Shown: positions 22,115 through 33,999 of the stretch, one piece after another
Position numbering within the stretch: the first letter of the stretch is position 1
Layout of the letters: each line of letters starts with the position of its first letter
From: Rusavskia elegans
Taxonomy: Eukaryota > Ascomycota > Lecanoromycetes > Teloschistales > Teloschistaceae
Assembly: GCA_011316305.1 (NCBI GenBank)
Contig: SAUG01000053.1
Location: 124,001-188,000 of the forward strand
Reading direction: 5' to 3'
DNA length: 64,000 nucleotides
Notes under the pieces: generated by a model
Database searches by the model: none
What the model was told of the DNA's origin: nothing
What the model saw: only the letters and a program-made list of their open reading frames with translations
Translations under genes and position numbers: made by a program

Positions 22115-23071
22115 CCCTTTCCGAAAAAATGTGGTCAAAGATCTATCAGCATCATGCTTCCCTGGCTGCGTGTCTTTTCTCCAGAGTCCAGCACTAAGCG
22201 GTTGCTAATCTTTGACTTCGGATTGGTTACTTGTTGTGGTTCAAGGGAATGCACAGCCTAGTAGCCGAGCGCTCTAAGATTTGGAAGCTGTGTGATCTTC
22301 ACTGACTACAGTATATCATAAGCGGAATGTCTCAATCATGTCTCAGTTCATTGTTTGAGCCACAGCATCTGTTTGCCACTCAATCAACGTCAGACCAACG
22401 GCTGTCGTTTCTCTAAGCTTCAATCTCTTCGACTTTCTCGTTGTGCTATAATGTGCTCGACATAGGGGGAAAACAGACATACAAACAGATGCGACCAGTG
22501 ACAAGGATCAGCTGGCTAGTAGGTAATGTACTCGTGTTGTAATCGCCTCTTGATGCTATTTCGTTCCCACTTGGCCACCACCCGCAGGGACTTTGCAGAG
22601 TCCTCATCAATGAACAGGAGCTCAAGTTTTGTTGCAGTGCAACTGACGTATTAAGCGCTGGGTTCCTGCTCCGGAACAGGACTCTAGAGACAATTCTTTC
22701 TTGTCGTTGTTAGCGATCTGACCCCCTGTAGCGTATGGGATTCACTGGTGACAAAACCCATGGAGATGGGGGGACCACCAGATGTCCATATAGCCTATAT
22801 ACACTCACTGGATAAGACTGCATCAGCCAGACCAAGGCAGACTGAAGCTTTGCAATGTACTCAACGGGCGACTTCCGAAATTTGATCAACCGTTAAAAAG
22901 GTTCCTGTCAACCTTGTTGCAAAATGGATACTGTGTCAACAGACGGAATTAGCAACCAAGAGCTCCACCCAAGGCCTCAGCGAATGCTGTCTTTATGTTG
23001 CACATTTTCAGGTATGTTGTATACATGCAATCGCAAGTAATACCTCTGGGCTTTATTGACTGTCTAAACTT
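22115..23071. other. Convergent intergenic region
   Basis: 3' ends of the P450 and of the oxidoreductase gene face each other. No ORF of note. Confidence 0.5.
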
Positions 23072-24136
23072 TCACGCCAATTTGGTAATCAACTTCCCCC
23101 TATTTCCTCCTTCAAAGAGCTTCATCCACGTCTCCGGCACCCCCTCAAACCCCGCCTCCACCACCGTCTCATTCCCCGCATCGATCTTGATCTTCCCTTC
23201 CCTCGTCGCCTTCACCATCTCCTTCGTCGCCTCCGCCGCCTTCCCCAGATAATCCCACACAATGAACCCCTTAATCTCAATCCGATTACTGACAACCTCG
23301 AACCAATTTTTAATCCCATACCCCTCTGCACCATCCTTATTATACTCCGCCACAGCCCCACACGCCGCAATCCGTCCATGCCTTTTAATCCGCGTCAGCA
23401 TCAAATCCAATATCTCTCCCCCAACATTATCAAAATAAACCTCCACGAACCCCTCCGTCTCCCTCTTCAAGTCCTCCACGAAAGACGCCGACTTATAATC
23501 AACGCACGCATCCGCCCCCAAATGCTCCTTCACCCATATACATTTTTCCGCGCCCCCGGCAATCCCCACCACGCGTTTACACCCAATGATATGCTTGGCG
23601 ATCTGAACGACCATACTCCCCGTCGCCCCCGCCGCACCACTAACAACCACCGTATCCTCCGCTCCCGCTCTCGCAACCTCTTTGATTCCAAACCACGCCG
23701 TCAAGCCCGTCCCTCCTAATGCGCCCAGAAACTGCGTCACGCCCACGTCCAATCCCTCTAAAGTAGGCATCTTCTGACATTTCGCCGCGTCGAGCACTGC
23801 GTATTCCCTCCATCCGGGATTCGCTAATACGAGTTCCCCTTCTTCCCAGCCTTTGGCGTGACTTTTTAGTACTTTGCATATGCCTCGAGCGTTCATGGGG
23901 GAGTTGAGTTCCACGGGGGTGGTGTAGAGGCGAGCGGGGTCGACGTTAGGGGAGATCCAGCCGCGTTGGGCGGGGTCGTTGGAGAGGTAGAGGGTTTGGA
24001 GGAGGAGTTGGTCCTGGGTTGGGGAATCGAGGGGGGCGGTGGTGAGGGTGAAGGTTGGGGAGGGACCGGAGAGGGTGGGGAGGGCGGTTGGTTTGTTGTG
24101 CAGAATCCATTGGCGGGTTTCTGTGGGGATGGACAT
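23072..24136 (-). CDS. NADPH-dependent MDR oxidoreductase (PTGR / leukotriene B4 12-hydroxydehydrogenase-like)
   Basis: Single exon, 354 residues, from the ATG at 24136. The N-terminal catalytic domain has the TLYLSNDPAQRGWISP block typical of zinc-independent medium-chain reductases. The cofactor domain has VVVSGAAGATGSMVVQIAK (about 165-184) with KRVVGIAGGAEKC after it, then GADACVDY and VYFDNVGGEILD, and ends with ETWMKLFEGGNRGKLITKL. These proteins reduce alpha,beta-unsaturated aldehydes and ketones with NADPH in the cytosol, often in detoxification. The zinc-binding cysteines of true alcohol dehydrogenases are absent. The substrate cannot be told. A palindromic TGACGTCA lies 162 bp upstream. 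It is a bacterial-style single-exon gene, which is common in this family in fungi. Confidence 0.9.
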   Translation of the reverse strand: MSIPTETRQWILHNKPTALPTLSGPSPTFTLTTAPLDSPTQDQLLLQTLYLSNDPAQRGWISPNVDPARLYTTPVELNSPMNARGICKVLKSHAKGWEEGELVLANPGWREYAVLDAAKCQKMPTLEGLDVGVTQFLGALGGTGLTAWFGIKEVARAGAEDTVVVSGAAGATGSMVVQIAKHIIGCKRVVGIAGGAEKCIWVKEHLGADACVDYKSASFVEDLKRETEGFVEVYFDNVGGEILDLMLTRIKRHGRIAACGAVAEYNKDGAEGYGIKNWFEVVSNRIEIKGFIVWDYLGKAAEATKEMVKATREGKIKIDAGNETVVEAGFEGVPETWMKLFEGGNRGKLITKLA

Positions 24137-24557
24137 CTTTGAGTAGAGAGGTTATGGGTTGTGATGGAGATCTGAGGGCTGGAGAGGTGGAAGAAATATA
24201 CAGGAAGGAGAAATGAAGAAGAGGAATGGTTGTGGAAAGTTCGGAGGTTTTAGGATCCAGAGTAAAGAGTTGCCGAGGTCGCCCAGCAGACGTAATGTGA
24301 CGTCACGTCTTCATTGCGTCGGTGACGACGGTCTAAGTGGATATGCAGAAAAGCGCACGAGAAATGCGATGGGTTTCGCAATAGACATCGTATGCGATAC
24401 TCTCTTGTTCCGAGGAGCTGGAAGACATTGACTCAACGGACTCGAAAGTATACATGATGAACAGTAGCCAACCCAAGAATATTATACATACCCCCTTTTC
24501 CGGCCCATATCATCCCATGGGAACTCCATTGCAATGCTTCTGCGAACTCGATGGCGG
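24137..24557. other. Promoter region of the MDR gene and 3' flank of gdt1
   Basis: About 420 bp. Holds the CRE-like palindrome at 24297-24306; nothing else recognised. Confidence 0.5.
24297..24306. promoter_or_regulatory. CRE/ATF-type palindrome GTGACGTCAC
   Basis: A perfect 10-bp palindrome with core TGACGTCA, 162 bp upstream of the minus-strand oxidoreductase start. This is the consensus site of ATF/CREB bZIP factors (Atf1-type stress regulators in fungi). Fit with a stress-responsive reductase is inferred. Confidence 0.5.
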
Positions 24558-26323
24558 TTACGACACATACATGGCCTCTAACAAATAGACAATGCCAAAC
24601 GCCAGGAATGCAAAGCCGCCGCCCAAAGTCACTGCGAAAAGATTAAGTCAGGGGAGAGCTCGCGCGGTGACGGAAAAGGGGCTTTTTGGACTTACCAACT
24701 CGTAAGCTGACTCGTCCAGCGATAGCACGACCGCCAATAACAGCTGCAGCAGTACACAACGCATGCCCGGTCACGGCTCCTCCCGTGACCCACCAGTAAT
24801 CTTGTCCCGCCGCCATGGCGATGGTGGCGATTTGACTTCGATCCCCCCACTCGCCAAGGAAGGTCATGATGAACGTCTGCACCCATGCCGGACTTAGCAA
24901 TAAAGAGCATAGGTTGTTGATGCCTGCAAGTGCGTTCATGAAGCCAGATCCTCGGCTCGGTGAAGGACTTCGCGAATCCGGTGAAGAAGGAGGCGAAACG
25001 GGCGGAGCCGGTAGACGTGTGTTGGAGCGTGTTTTCCGCGGGCTAATTCTCCCCGCCTCCAGATTGTAGGGACTGAGAGAGGAGCGCCGCCTTCCCGTCA
25101 TGCGCGCCTGCTCTTGTTTCGATTGCAACTCCATCTCCACCTCCCTCATTTCCTCGCTTACGCCTTGTGACCGAGGTATCGCGTAGCCTTCCCGAAGCAT
25201 CTTGGCTCCAAAGATGAGGAACAGTAACGCAGCCAGGAAATTCGTATAGCGTTTGGGAATTAATGTCGGGACAGCGTGACCAAGGACAGCGGAGAGGATA
25301 GTCATTACAATTAGTGCTGCGAACGCGGCGGTGAAAACGACCAGGCGAGGATGATTCATGGCCATCAATGCTGCAATCAAAAAGGTTTTGTCGCCGATTT
25401 CGGAAAAGATGATCATCGTGAAGGAGAGGAGGAACGAGTGAAGTGGCTGGATCAGCGAGTCTGGCGCGGATGCCGTGAGCAAGGGGATTGAAGGCGTGTA
25501 TTCATTCAGCATCTCGAGGTAGTCCTTCTTCTTTGATGTTGCAGGGACCGGATGAGGGATGTCGTGAGGCTTTTCGGGTAGATCCACGGGTTTCTGTAGG
25601 GTGTCAGCATAGCTCAGCGGTTTTGTCATGATTATGAGGCACCTCGAGGCCACCCAATCCTTTCGGTCTCTCCTTCACATCTTCAGCCTTCTCGGGTATA
25701 GCGTCACCAGGTTTCTTGCTGGACTCCTTGCTTTTCTGCTGGCGGAGCTTCTCCTGCTCACCGTGTGGTAATGGAGGTGCTTCCTTGGGCGGATCTGGTT
25801 TCTTCTCGGATTTTGTCAGGCCGGTGTCCCCTTCCACCTTGCCGTCTCGACTCTTTTCGGAAATCCCTCCTTCGGTCCCTCTTGTTCCATCCTTAGGCCC
25901 CGCCCGGTTTGGGTCATCCATCACCCCATCATTCGTCTCTGGCAAGCCTTGGTCGGATTTCAAGTCGTCTTTATATGACGCTTCTTTCGAAATGTCCCCT
26001 TTAGGCTTCTTGGGATTAGACGCTGGTTCGTCGTCCCCGCTTTCCTTGGCCTTCTTTCGATCACGTTCGGCGCTGGTTTCGACAAAAGGTCCTTGGTGTG
26101 GCCGCCCGTCTTTACCGTCCACGGGTGCATCTTTCGTGCCAGCGCTTGCATCTACGTTTGATTTCGCAATGCTTGATGGCACACTAGGAGAGGCGCCTGA
26201 GCCATCAAGTACATGTTTTCCCTCAGCTAAGGCCGTTACAGGTTCCGGTGATTGGAGAGCATATATCTGCAGAAAAGGAACAAGGAGGAGAAGGAATGGG
26301 CCTGATCGATGTCGAATCCTCAT
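24558..26323 (-). CDS. gdt1: Gdt1-family (UPF0016/TMEM165) Golgi Ca2+/Mn2+ transporter
   Basis: Three exons: 26323..25643, 25593..24696 and 24631..24558; introns of 49 and 64 bp; 550 residues. A signal peptide (PFLLLLVPFLQIYALQ) is followed by about 200 polar, Lys/Asp/Glu-rich residues of probably disordered luminal sequence. The membrane part has the two family signatures, SEIGDKTF (Glu at about 292) and GEWGDRSQ (Glu at about 476), each starting a three-helix bundle, with a Ser/Arg/Pro-rich loop between them (about 395-450). The last exon adds TLGGGFAFLAFGIVYLLEAM. Gdt1 and TMEM165 exchange cations with protons and supply Ca2+ and Mn2+ to the Golgi, so the gene supports glycosylation. The acidic luminal extension is longer than in yeast Gdt1 (about 280 residues in total). 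Splices were chosen to keep both helical repeats in frame. Confidence 0.92.
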
Positions 26324-26673
26324 CGTGGCGACACTTCGGCTGCCAGCAGTATTGGGGCTGTGCGAGTCAGTGATTATGAACAGTACAGCTTAATCAACAG
26401 GAGAGGTCCAGTCGGCGGGACCATTCAGACTGGGAGCATGTCGAATCAATCATTGATAGAGAGGCTGTGCTAGGAAAGTTCAGCACCTACAGCGGACACC
26501 GTACGAATCGTGCCTGACAGGGGTCGAAGTCTTGGCAAGGTCCTTCAGCCGCGGGATGATCACGTGAGTCCGTGTGCTTGCTGCCTTAGCCTCTTGGGGT
26601 TCCCCTCAATCCACAACAAACACTGAGATGTGACATCGATCCGCTTTGGCTTCCAATTGACTGGCGTTCAAAG
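26324..26673. promoter_or_regulatory. Divergent promoter region of gdt1 and the telomere-protein gene
   Basis: 350 bp between start codons on opposite strands; both genes must take their core promoters from here. CACGTG occurs at about 26561. No further element can be supported. Confidence 0.5.
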
Positions 26674-29469
26674 ATGGCCGATCGTCCATCGACCCGAATT
26701 GCGACTCGACGCAAGACTCCGCAACCTAGTGCTTCGCCTCGCCCATCTCATAGTCCTCCTCGGAGAACCACCAGAGTAACAAGAAGCCAAAGTCGAGATA
26801 TCAATGACAACAGCGCGGATCAGGTGGATGGAAGACGATTTCGAACGAAACCGAGGAAGGCGAATGCGATCGACAACGGGGAATCAACGGTACCGGGCAG
26901 GCAGACCGAACATAGAGCTGAACCGAGTCGTTCGGCAAACCCACTACCTGGTAAGTGGGCGCACTGATAATGAATATCACTTACCGAACATCTCGCCGGG
27001 CATCCTTGCTGATTACTCGATACCTATAGATCTTACCGAGATTAACGAAAGTCCCAACATCCGATATCCCGAATTGCCACAAGATAGCCATGATGAGAAA
27101 ATTGGCGCAAAGAACCCAGATACTGCTCGCAGAGACAGTGGTCAGACCATCAACTCTACCGGAAGGATCTCTGGTTTCTCGGGAACCACGGTCAGAACAT
27201 CACGTTCCGGTCAGGAGTCGTCAAGGGAAATTGTAGAAGAAATGATTTACAATTTGGACGACTTATCCGATGCGTCAGATAAGATTTTGCGTCTGCTTCT
27301 ATCCAGCGAAATTTCCGAGACGTCCGTTCGGGACATCATGGCACGATTCTCGGACTCGAAGTCGAGAGAGACAAAGCAGCTCGCGCGATATAGCTCGACC
27401 TTCCGCGACTATCGTGACGTCTATGGTGATGCCTTGTACATCGATGTGCCGGCTACTGTCAAAAACATGCTTGGTTTGCCGAACCAAGAGAGTCTCCAGC
27501 CAGGGTCTTGGAGGATCGACCCAGTCCTCTACAAGGCAAATTTGACAGCCATTGTCAGGGGTTTTATGGCCCAAACTCACGAGGACGTTGAAAAGTCGAT
27601 CGAAACACTCGACAGGGACTTCCCGCGACCCTTTGCTCAACGATTTGTCGACAAGAATATAGTAGAGGACACTGCTGATGGTAGCGCTCTTCTAATGGAT
27701 GCATTTGGTCTTGCTCTCGATATACGAACACGCGCTTTCATAGAGAATGCTCGGCGTCTAATTGATGCGCCAAACTTCGATCCTGACTCAATCGTACAGC
27801 AAGTCTTTTACAACGGCGGTAATATGCTGACAGGTTGGAATGTAGCAGGCATGCGGGCGCAGGACTTGCTTAAGAACCCAGAGCTCCGCAATACAATCAT
27901 CAACCGTATAAACCAGCTTCGTCAGACATTCTCTGAGACAGAGAGCCCCTATATCGACCTTAGTAGTTTGGACCGAAGCTTCCCCCGAAGTGGACTTTTG
28001 GCCCGTCTAGCCCGATGGAGTCAGCTGCGTCTAGATGAGATCGCGTCGCAACTGAAGCGACTTGGAGGCGCAAAAAGTATAGCTGATGCACTGAAAAGTG
28101 CACTCAGCCGTGATGATCGTTTCTCTGTGGATCTTCACTCCGACCATAATCAAGTGCATGAGATTGCTGGCCCAGCTGCAAAAATGATGCCCCCAGCGCT
28201 CCTTGAGTAAGTGACGTTACTCCAGCATTCATGCAGTTCCATTGTCCGCACAACGCTGATCCCCATAGTCTCAATTCACCTAAAGCACTACCCGTTGCGA
28301 TTGGTCGACTCAAGGAACGAGAGGCTATGAGAAGAGCTTCGAAGAATCAACAACAATTGCTGAAACAGGCCACGGCTGCTGTAACGGCTACACCAACTGC
28401 CGCTGTGCCTGACAATTTAACTCTGGCATCTGCACCGGCACGTGTGCAGACAAAAGATGCGCCATCCTCGCATGAACCTCCTCTGTGGCAACCTACTCAA
28501 ATGGATGATGATGATGAAGAAGAAGAAGAGCCTAACGATGAATCGGACAACGCCTCTCTGGTCGAGAGAATTATGCTGACTCAGGAGACACTCAATGCCG
28601 AAAGCAATAAGGAAAATGTCGCTGTTCAAACAGGACCCGAGCCAGCGTCCTCTCAATTTAGTCCACGCCGGGAAGCTCCAATCCAGAGGAAACAATTTCC
28701 AAAAAGGATTGCCTTCGATAGCCAGGAGCCCGAACCCAGCAACGCCAGCAAACCCACTCGCTTGTCTTCTCAAAAATCACGAGCAGAAGCTGGAGAGAGC
28801 CCAAGCGAGCCCAGTGAAGATGAGGGTTTCCAACTAGACCTACGCCCAATGACCAAAAGGTCGAATATAGCACCAAAGGAAAATGCTACCAGTGCAAACG
28901 AACGATCACCGCCCAAAAGAGCTCGGACTGGCAAGGAACGTCGAGAGGGTGTGGAGGACGGTGGTCTCGGAAGCGCTATACAAAGGCATAACGCTGCTAA
29001 TGCTCCGATAGCAGCTAGCCAAGTCAGGACATATCGACTGGCGAACTCAAGAGCGAAAGAGCGAGTTGCACTTCGACCCAAGAGGACCCAGACTCGAAAG
29101 CCTTGGTCAGAAGAGGAGATTAACAGGCTTCAAGAACTGATTGATGAGCATGGACTCAGTTGGAGTGTCCTCAAGAAGATGGATGCCGTCCATGGTGATG
29201 GTCCGGTCTTGGACGACAGGGACCAGGTTGCACTCAAAGACAAAGCAAGGAACATGAAGTTGGACTACCTGAAGTAAGCTTCCCCTGCATACCGTGTGCT
29301 AGCAAACAGCACTGATTCCTCCTCCAGAGTGAGTCGTTGGTTGCCAAGGAAGTTCCGCGATATTCCTCTTAATGCGGCTATGGTCGCAAAACTTACGGAC
29401 ATGGGGATAGACTACGATCCCGATACAGGCATGCGGACTGATGGTCAACTTGTGGATGAGGATGAGTGA
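26674..29469 (+). CDS. Telobox Myb telomere-binding protein (Taz1/Tbf1/TRF-like)
   Basis: Four exons: 26674..26950, 27030..28206, 28269..29273 and 29328..29469; introns of 79, 62 and 54 bp; 866 residues. A basic Ser/Pro-rich N-terminus leads to a long helical region (about 160-420, from EEMIYNLDDLSDASDKIL to WSQLRLDEIASQLKRLGG). This fits the TRF-type dimerisation domain of fungal telomere-repeat factors. A disordered middle with acidic DDDDEEEEEP follows. Near the C-terminus is one Myb/SANT repeat (about 762-820), KPWSEEEINRLQELIDEHG, closing with the telobox-like VALKDKARNMK. In Taz1, Tbf1 and TRF proteins this single C-terminal telobox Myb binds double-stranded TTAGGG-type repeats as a dimer. 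The telobox reads KDKARN instead of the usual KDKWRN, a Trp-to-Ala difference. Family assignment is good; orthology to taz1 rather than tbf1 is open. Confidence 0.85.
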
Positions 29470-29828
29470 GGTTATTCTCTCCATGTAGTAGGTGTCAATG
29501 GCGTTGGCTGAATTGTGGGTTTCGTTCCACGTAGTTCTCTTCCCATCATGATACCCTTTTCTTTCTTGAATAAATCCAGGTCTTCATATTGATTTGATCT
29601 ATCGGCCAATTAGTAGTACACAAACGTTCTTCCGACGGCTTATGCCGGTCGTCCGGTGAAGTGTTGATGGATATGATTTTGTTATGTGTGAAGGGGTGGT
29701 CTACCAACCCTCACCTCACCTCAACTTGCCTCACCTTACCTCCCTTCGTATCAATTTTCTTCGAAAACCTCCCACCTCTTTTAAGAATACCTTACCAATA
29801 GCTTCCGCTTCATCACACGCTCTCAAGG
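29470..29828. other. Intergenic region / promoter
   Basis: Contains a pyrimidine-rich run of CACCTCACCTC-like units at about 29705-29750, just upstream of the next start codon. No gene. Confidence 0.45.
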
Positions 29829-31955
29829 ATGACGGCTCGGCCTTCGGCCATCCAATTATCCGCTGTAATTCGATCTTCCTGCAATCTATGCGATCGTTTT
29901 CTGACTTGTGGCACAGGACCCATTAAACCATTGCAACTCCGACTCAGGAACATGACTTCTCTTGCAGAAATTTGTCATATCTTGGGCCGCTCATGGAGCG
30001 GTCTGGAGTCCACGGGACGTCCAAAGTTCATTCTCAAAAATCTAGAAGAATTTTCCCGTAATTGGACTGGAATCAAAGACAAAAAACTGTTAGGGAAGTT
30101 CTTCCTGGACCACTACGGGAAAAAGCTATTCAGTCATGCCGAATGCAGCCCCAAGCTGCCCGATCACCGTGACGAGTAAGTGCATGCCAACCCCAAAGGT
30201 TCTACTGGTGCAGCTGACCAGCCCAGAATCTTAGGACTTGTGACACAGGCCCTTCGCTTGCTCCATGCAGCAAAACCCGCTGGGGATATCAAGCAGGATT
30301 TGCCGTCCCAGAATTCGGATTCTACCGTGACCACGCGGCCAAACATTTCTGTCACTGCAACCATTGACGAAAAAAGCAGTGAAAATAGCACTGGGGTGAT
30401 CGATGAAGAGCCGACAGTGAAGACGGAGGAGAAGAGGTATGTGTATCGTGCTTCTTGCCTCTGATCGTATCTCTAAGTGCTAAACAGCGACAACCTACTC
30501 AGTGCTATGGCCATAGAATCGTCCACTTCAGCTCCTCCAAGTCCCATTATCCATTCGAGCAAAATCGAGCTTGTCAGGCTCTTGAAGGACTGGATCACCT
30601 CGCATCCCAACATTCGTATCCCAGAATTGGCGAGATACGATCGTAATTCCTTCGAAAACAGTTTCGCTATGGAGGCTTCACTAGTTGAGACCAATGAACG
30701 AATCTGGATCATTCGACTCGGGGTTATTGACATGTACCAGGGGTGGGTATTGGAGAAGGCCGACGGCTCAATCATACTCGTCAAGGCTCACTACCGCAAA
30801 GGGGGGTACGTATACTATGGATGGTTGGGCAGTGACTTGGGATATTCGGATGAAATCATCGCCCATCACAAAGACATGCCGCGGCTGGTTTTGACCCTGC
30901 GTCTGTATGCACGAAAGCGAAACCTTGACGCTGAAGATGTTCTCAACGAATATGATATCTCCAAAGACGCCTTGGAGCCTACGCCGAAGTCAGGGACTCC
31001 AGCAGCCGGCACAGCAATCAAGCATGGCCAGGAGTCTGATACCACTTTATCTTCACCCCCATCGGACTCTGATTCATTACCCGGCTTCTCTCGAGCATCC
31101 AGAAAACGGCCATCCGGCGAAGACATCGTGATGAAACCAAAGAAGAGTGCTAAACTGACATTCTCAGAGACCCCGTCACCCACACCTCCGATAAGCCCCT
31201 GTGCTATCCATAACCTGACGAGTATCGACGACCCCCAAGTTCGCGTCCAGGTCAAGCGACTTCACAAGATCTTCCCAACGATGACAGTAGCCGTCTGCGA
31301 GTCGGTTCTGCTCAAGAACAAAGGCAACGTCGACCACGCAATCGACGATCTCTACGGTCTTCAAAACATCCCATCGTCAACCGATGCCACCTTCTCTGAC
31401 GTCGGGCCGCCAGCAGCATCCACCCGATCACGCCGTACTAAGCTCACAGCCCGACAAGACAAGCTACGTACACCATCACCGGCCCGCCGCAAGAGCTCCA
31501 GTACCACACAACTCGCCACCCCCTTCTCGACCGCCCAGAGTCCTTCGTCATTTGGCTACCCGACCCCTCAAACTCCCTCCCTACGAGCCCCCGCCAACCC
31601 TGTCACAACCATCAACTTCCTCCTCTCGAACCCCACAATGGGCGCCGTCCCCATCCCCTTCACCACCATCAAGTCCAAGAACAAGTTCTTCACAGAGGCC
31701 ATCTCTGCGCATTTCCTGACTTCTGCCTCCATCTCCGACCACGACAACGAAAGCGTCGTCGCTGCCAGCGTCGCTATTCCGGGTTTGAACCATCCGATTG
31801 TGGTGCGTAGGAAGAATGGGAATCCGGCATGGGAGGAGGTGGGGAGGGTGGTGCGTGAGGTGGATGCGTTGGGAGGGGGAGTGGAGGTTGAGGTGAGGTG
31901 TGTTTTGCAGCCTGTTGTCCCTGTTCCCCGGAAGGGTCGAAGTTATGGTCGCTGA
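29829..31955 (+). CDS. CUE-like ubiquitin-binding domain protein, otherwise uncharacterised
   Basis: Three exons: 29829..30175, 30227..30436 and 30488..31955; two introns of 51 bp; 674 residues. A second in-frame ATG at 29952 would give 633 residues and is equally plausible. The N-terminus holds a helical segment (SLAEICHILGRSWSGLEST). A conserved-looking globular part lies at about 205-330 (KIELVRLLKDWITSHPNIRI; WIIRLGVIDMYQGWVLEKAD). A CUE-like three-helix module follows at about 430-475 (VQVKRLHKIFPTMTVAVCES, ending DHAIDDLYG), with IFP for the usual MFP. CUE domains bind ubiquitin or recruit E2 enzymes. The rest is Ser/Pro-rich apart from a folded-looking C-terminus (TINFLLSNPTMGAVPIPFTT). 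Pathway unknown. Confidence 0.75.
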
Positions 31956-32443
31956 TGGGGGCGAGTGGATGGGGGTGTGGTTGTGTGTTTTCAATTGTGT
32001 GGATGGGTTTTTGCTGTTGTTGTATGAGAGATTGATGGGGTGTAAGAGGTGGTTATGTTCGGCAAACTGGGAGAAGAGAGTTTGAGGAATGTATGCTGAA
32101 GATGGACGGCTCTTTTCGATGGTTGAAGGGTATATGTGTTGTTTAGGTGTTGTACGAGCACGGCGTGGCGGCAGCCTTGTGGCTATTCAGAGAGATCTGG
32201 TGTATGTGAATTCGATACACTATCTCTAATCGGACTCTAGGTATTCTTTTGATGGTTTTCGAGGTCTGCAGCTTGCTCATCTTTGGGATGATATAGCATT
32301 GGCATGGTGGTCTTTATTCTGGGACATACTTGGAGGATGGCTTACATAGACTTTGATTCTCACTCAGCCTTCAGTAAAGCGTCATGGTGTTCGGACTCGG
32401 ATGTCATTCAGGAAACTATGGGTCGAACCACTGCCGACGTAGA
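31956..32443. other. Convergent intergenic region
   Basis: 3' flanks of the CUE-like gene and the sulfotransferase-like gene. No feature recognised. Confidence 0.5.
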
Positions 32444-33416
32444 CTACCTCGTCCGATAGAACCACCAGGCTGCCACCCCAACTCCCACACTCGCCGCTCC
32501 GATCCCTACATTCTTCACTGCATTGAACACCGCATAAGCCCACAACATCCCATGGCCCTTGACGAAGTTACCCTTATCGTTCACGTTCGGAAAGTCCCCT
32601 TCGGGTACCTCCTTCCCCAGAAACCTACACAAGGGCCCCCACCCCTCCTTGACCTCGTATTCCAGCAGTCTCTCCTTTGGTGTCACGCGGCGAACGTAGT
32701 CGTAGTGCTCCAAGTATTTCTGTTTACACTTTTCGCCGTAGTCGTTGGAGCAGAAGATGTCCCAGGTGAGGGTGCAGTGGGTATACCAGACGCCCGCGAA
32801 TCCAGGGTCGAGCTTCGCGAGAAGAGGCCAGGAAGGCCAGCTGAAGACGTGGAAGAGGGTGCTGTTCATGGAGGCCAGCCAGGGTTCGGGATCGCGTTTG
32901 TTGAGGATGACGACGGAGTCTGGGTAGGCGGAGAGAAATTCTTCGGTGAAGAAGGGACAGGGGACGTCGAGGACGCACTGAAGAAGCGATACATCATTAG
33001 CGATGGTCAATGAGAGAAGAAGGTCTATAGGGCAACGCACGTCAAAGCCTTTGACGACTCGGTCGAGTTCCGCTTTACCCCATGGTTTGCCTTGGCCCTG
33101 GAATTTGGCGCGTAGAGCTTGGGTCCATAATGGCATATGGCCGAGGATAAGTCGATCGACGAAGTCGTACGGGGTATAGCCGAGCTGTTTCAGGGCGGCG
33201 ACAAGGGCTGTTTTGCAAACGTCTGGTTAGCACTTGATCGTGTCTCTCGGCGGAAGATAAAATATGAGAGAGCATGGTAGAGGTACACATTGTTCCTGAG
33301 CGCGGCATGCCCATGATCAAGACTTTCATGGGTCTGTCTTGCTTGACGAGCTCCTTCAGCTCCTCCTGACTGCGCCATTCTACTGACAAGCTGTCTTGGG
33401 CTTTCTCCTTGGGCAT
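32444..33416 (-). CDS. Sulfotransferase-like P-loop membrane protein (Sulfotransfer_4 type)
   Basis: Three exons: 33416..33287, 33207..33041 and 32977..32444; introns of 79 and 63 bp; 276 residues. The ATG at 33416 is the only one in frame before the P-loop. KVLIMGMPRSGTMSLVAALK (about 29-48) is the 5'-phosphosulfate-binding loop of the fold, and YPDSVVILNKRDPEPWLASM is the second cofactor-binding element. A C-terminal hydrophobic segment (IGAASVGVGVAAWWFYRTR) probably anchors the protein in a membrane, as in many fungal members. Enzymes of this fold move sulfate from PAPS to small molecules or glycans; for this fungal subgroup the substrate is unknown to me. The second intron is a multiple of three without a stop, so retaining it would add 21 residues. 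The gene is divergent from a GT2 polysaccharide synthase. Confidence 0.82.
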
Positions 33417-33999
33417 GGCTCCTTCCAATCTGGTTCCGGACAACAAATTGGTCTATGGAAGTGGAATTTAATAAAGCGGAAAGAGTATGTGGCGGCCGGC
33501 ATGACAGTAAGGTAGTAATACAAGTCAATCAAATGACCGTGCACCCATGGACGTTGGAGCACCAACATGTCCTCGTAATACCTTACCGTACCCCGTACTA
33601 CGGTGCTCAGTCCTACCCGTACACTCATGGCTGGCTGATAGTGCCCGCAATTCCGTCTCTCTTAGCTCGCCATACGATGGCCTATTAATAGGTGTAGTAA
33701 GCCGGAGCTCACCGGCCGCTAACCGAAAAGGTTTCCATGATCGACAGGGGTCGCACATGGCGCATCGTGGAGCCGGTTTGGGCACCAATTGTCAAGCGCT
33801 TGGACCTGCGATCGGGAAGGCATGCGGAGCGCGGTTGAAGCTCACTTGGGCATCAGTTTTCCCATTTCTCCAGGCTTGATCCCGCTCAGCAGTTCCGTCA
33901 CTTCGATTCAACCACGACGGACGTGCTGTCAGGACCGTCACCAACAGACGGTACTCCTTGATTCAGAATACCACGAGCAAACATCGAGTGGGCGGGACA
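33417..33999. promoter_or_regulatory. Divergent promoter region, sulfotransferase-like gene and GT2 synthase
   Basis: 583 bp between two start codons on opposite strands. Several GTAC-containing short repeats (about 33575-33620) are present. No known factor site can be claimed. Confidence 0.45.

Noticed and set aside
20405..24136. Secondary-metabolite gene cluster around the P450s and the MDR reductase
   Set aside because: No polyketide synthase, peptide synthetase, terpene synthase or transporter is present, and the P450s are broken.
25716..26393. 225-codon plus-strand ORF
   Set aside because: Antisense to the first exon of gdt1; Ser/Pro-rich composition mirrors the Lys/Asp/Gly-rich real frame and no motif is present.
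32384..33013. 209-codon plus-strand ORF
   Set aside because: Antisense to the sulfotransferase-like gene, which has clear family motifs and splice sites.
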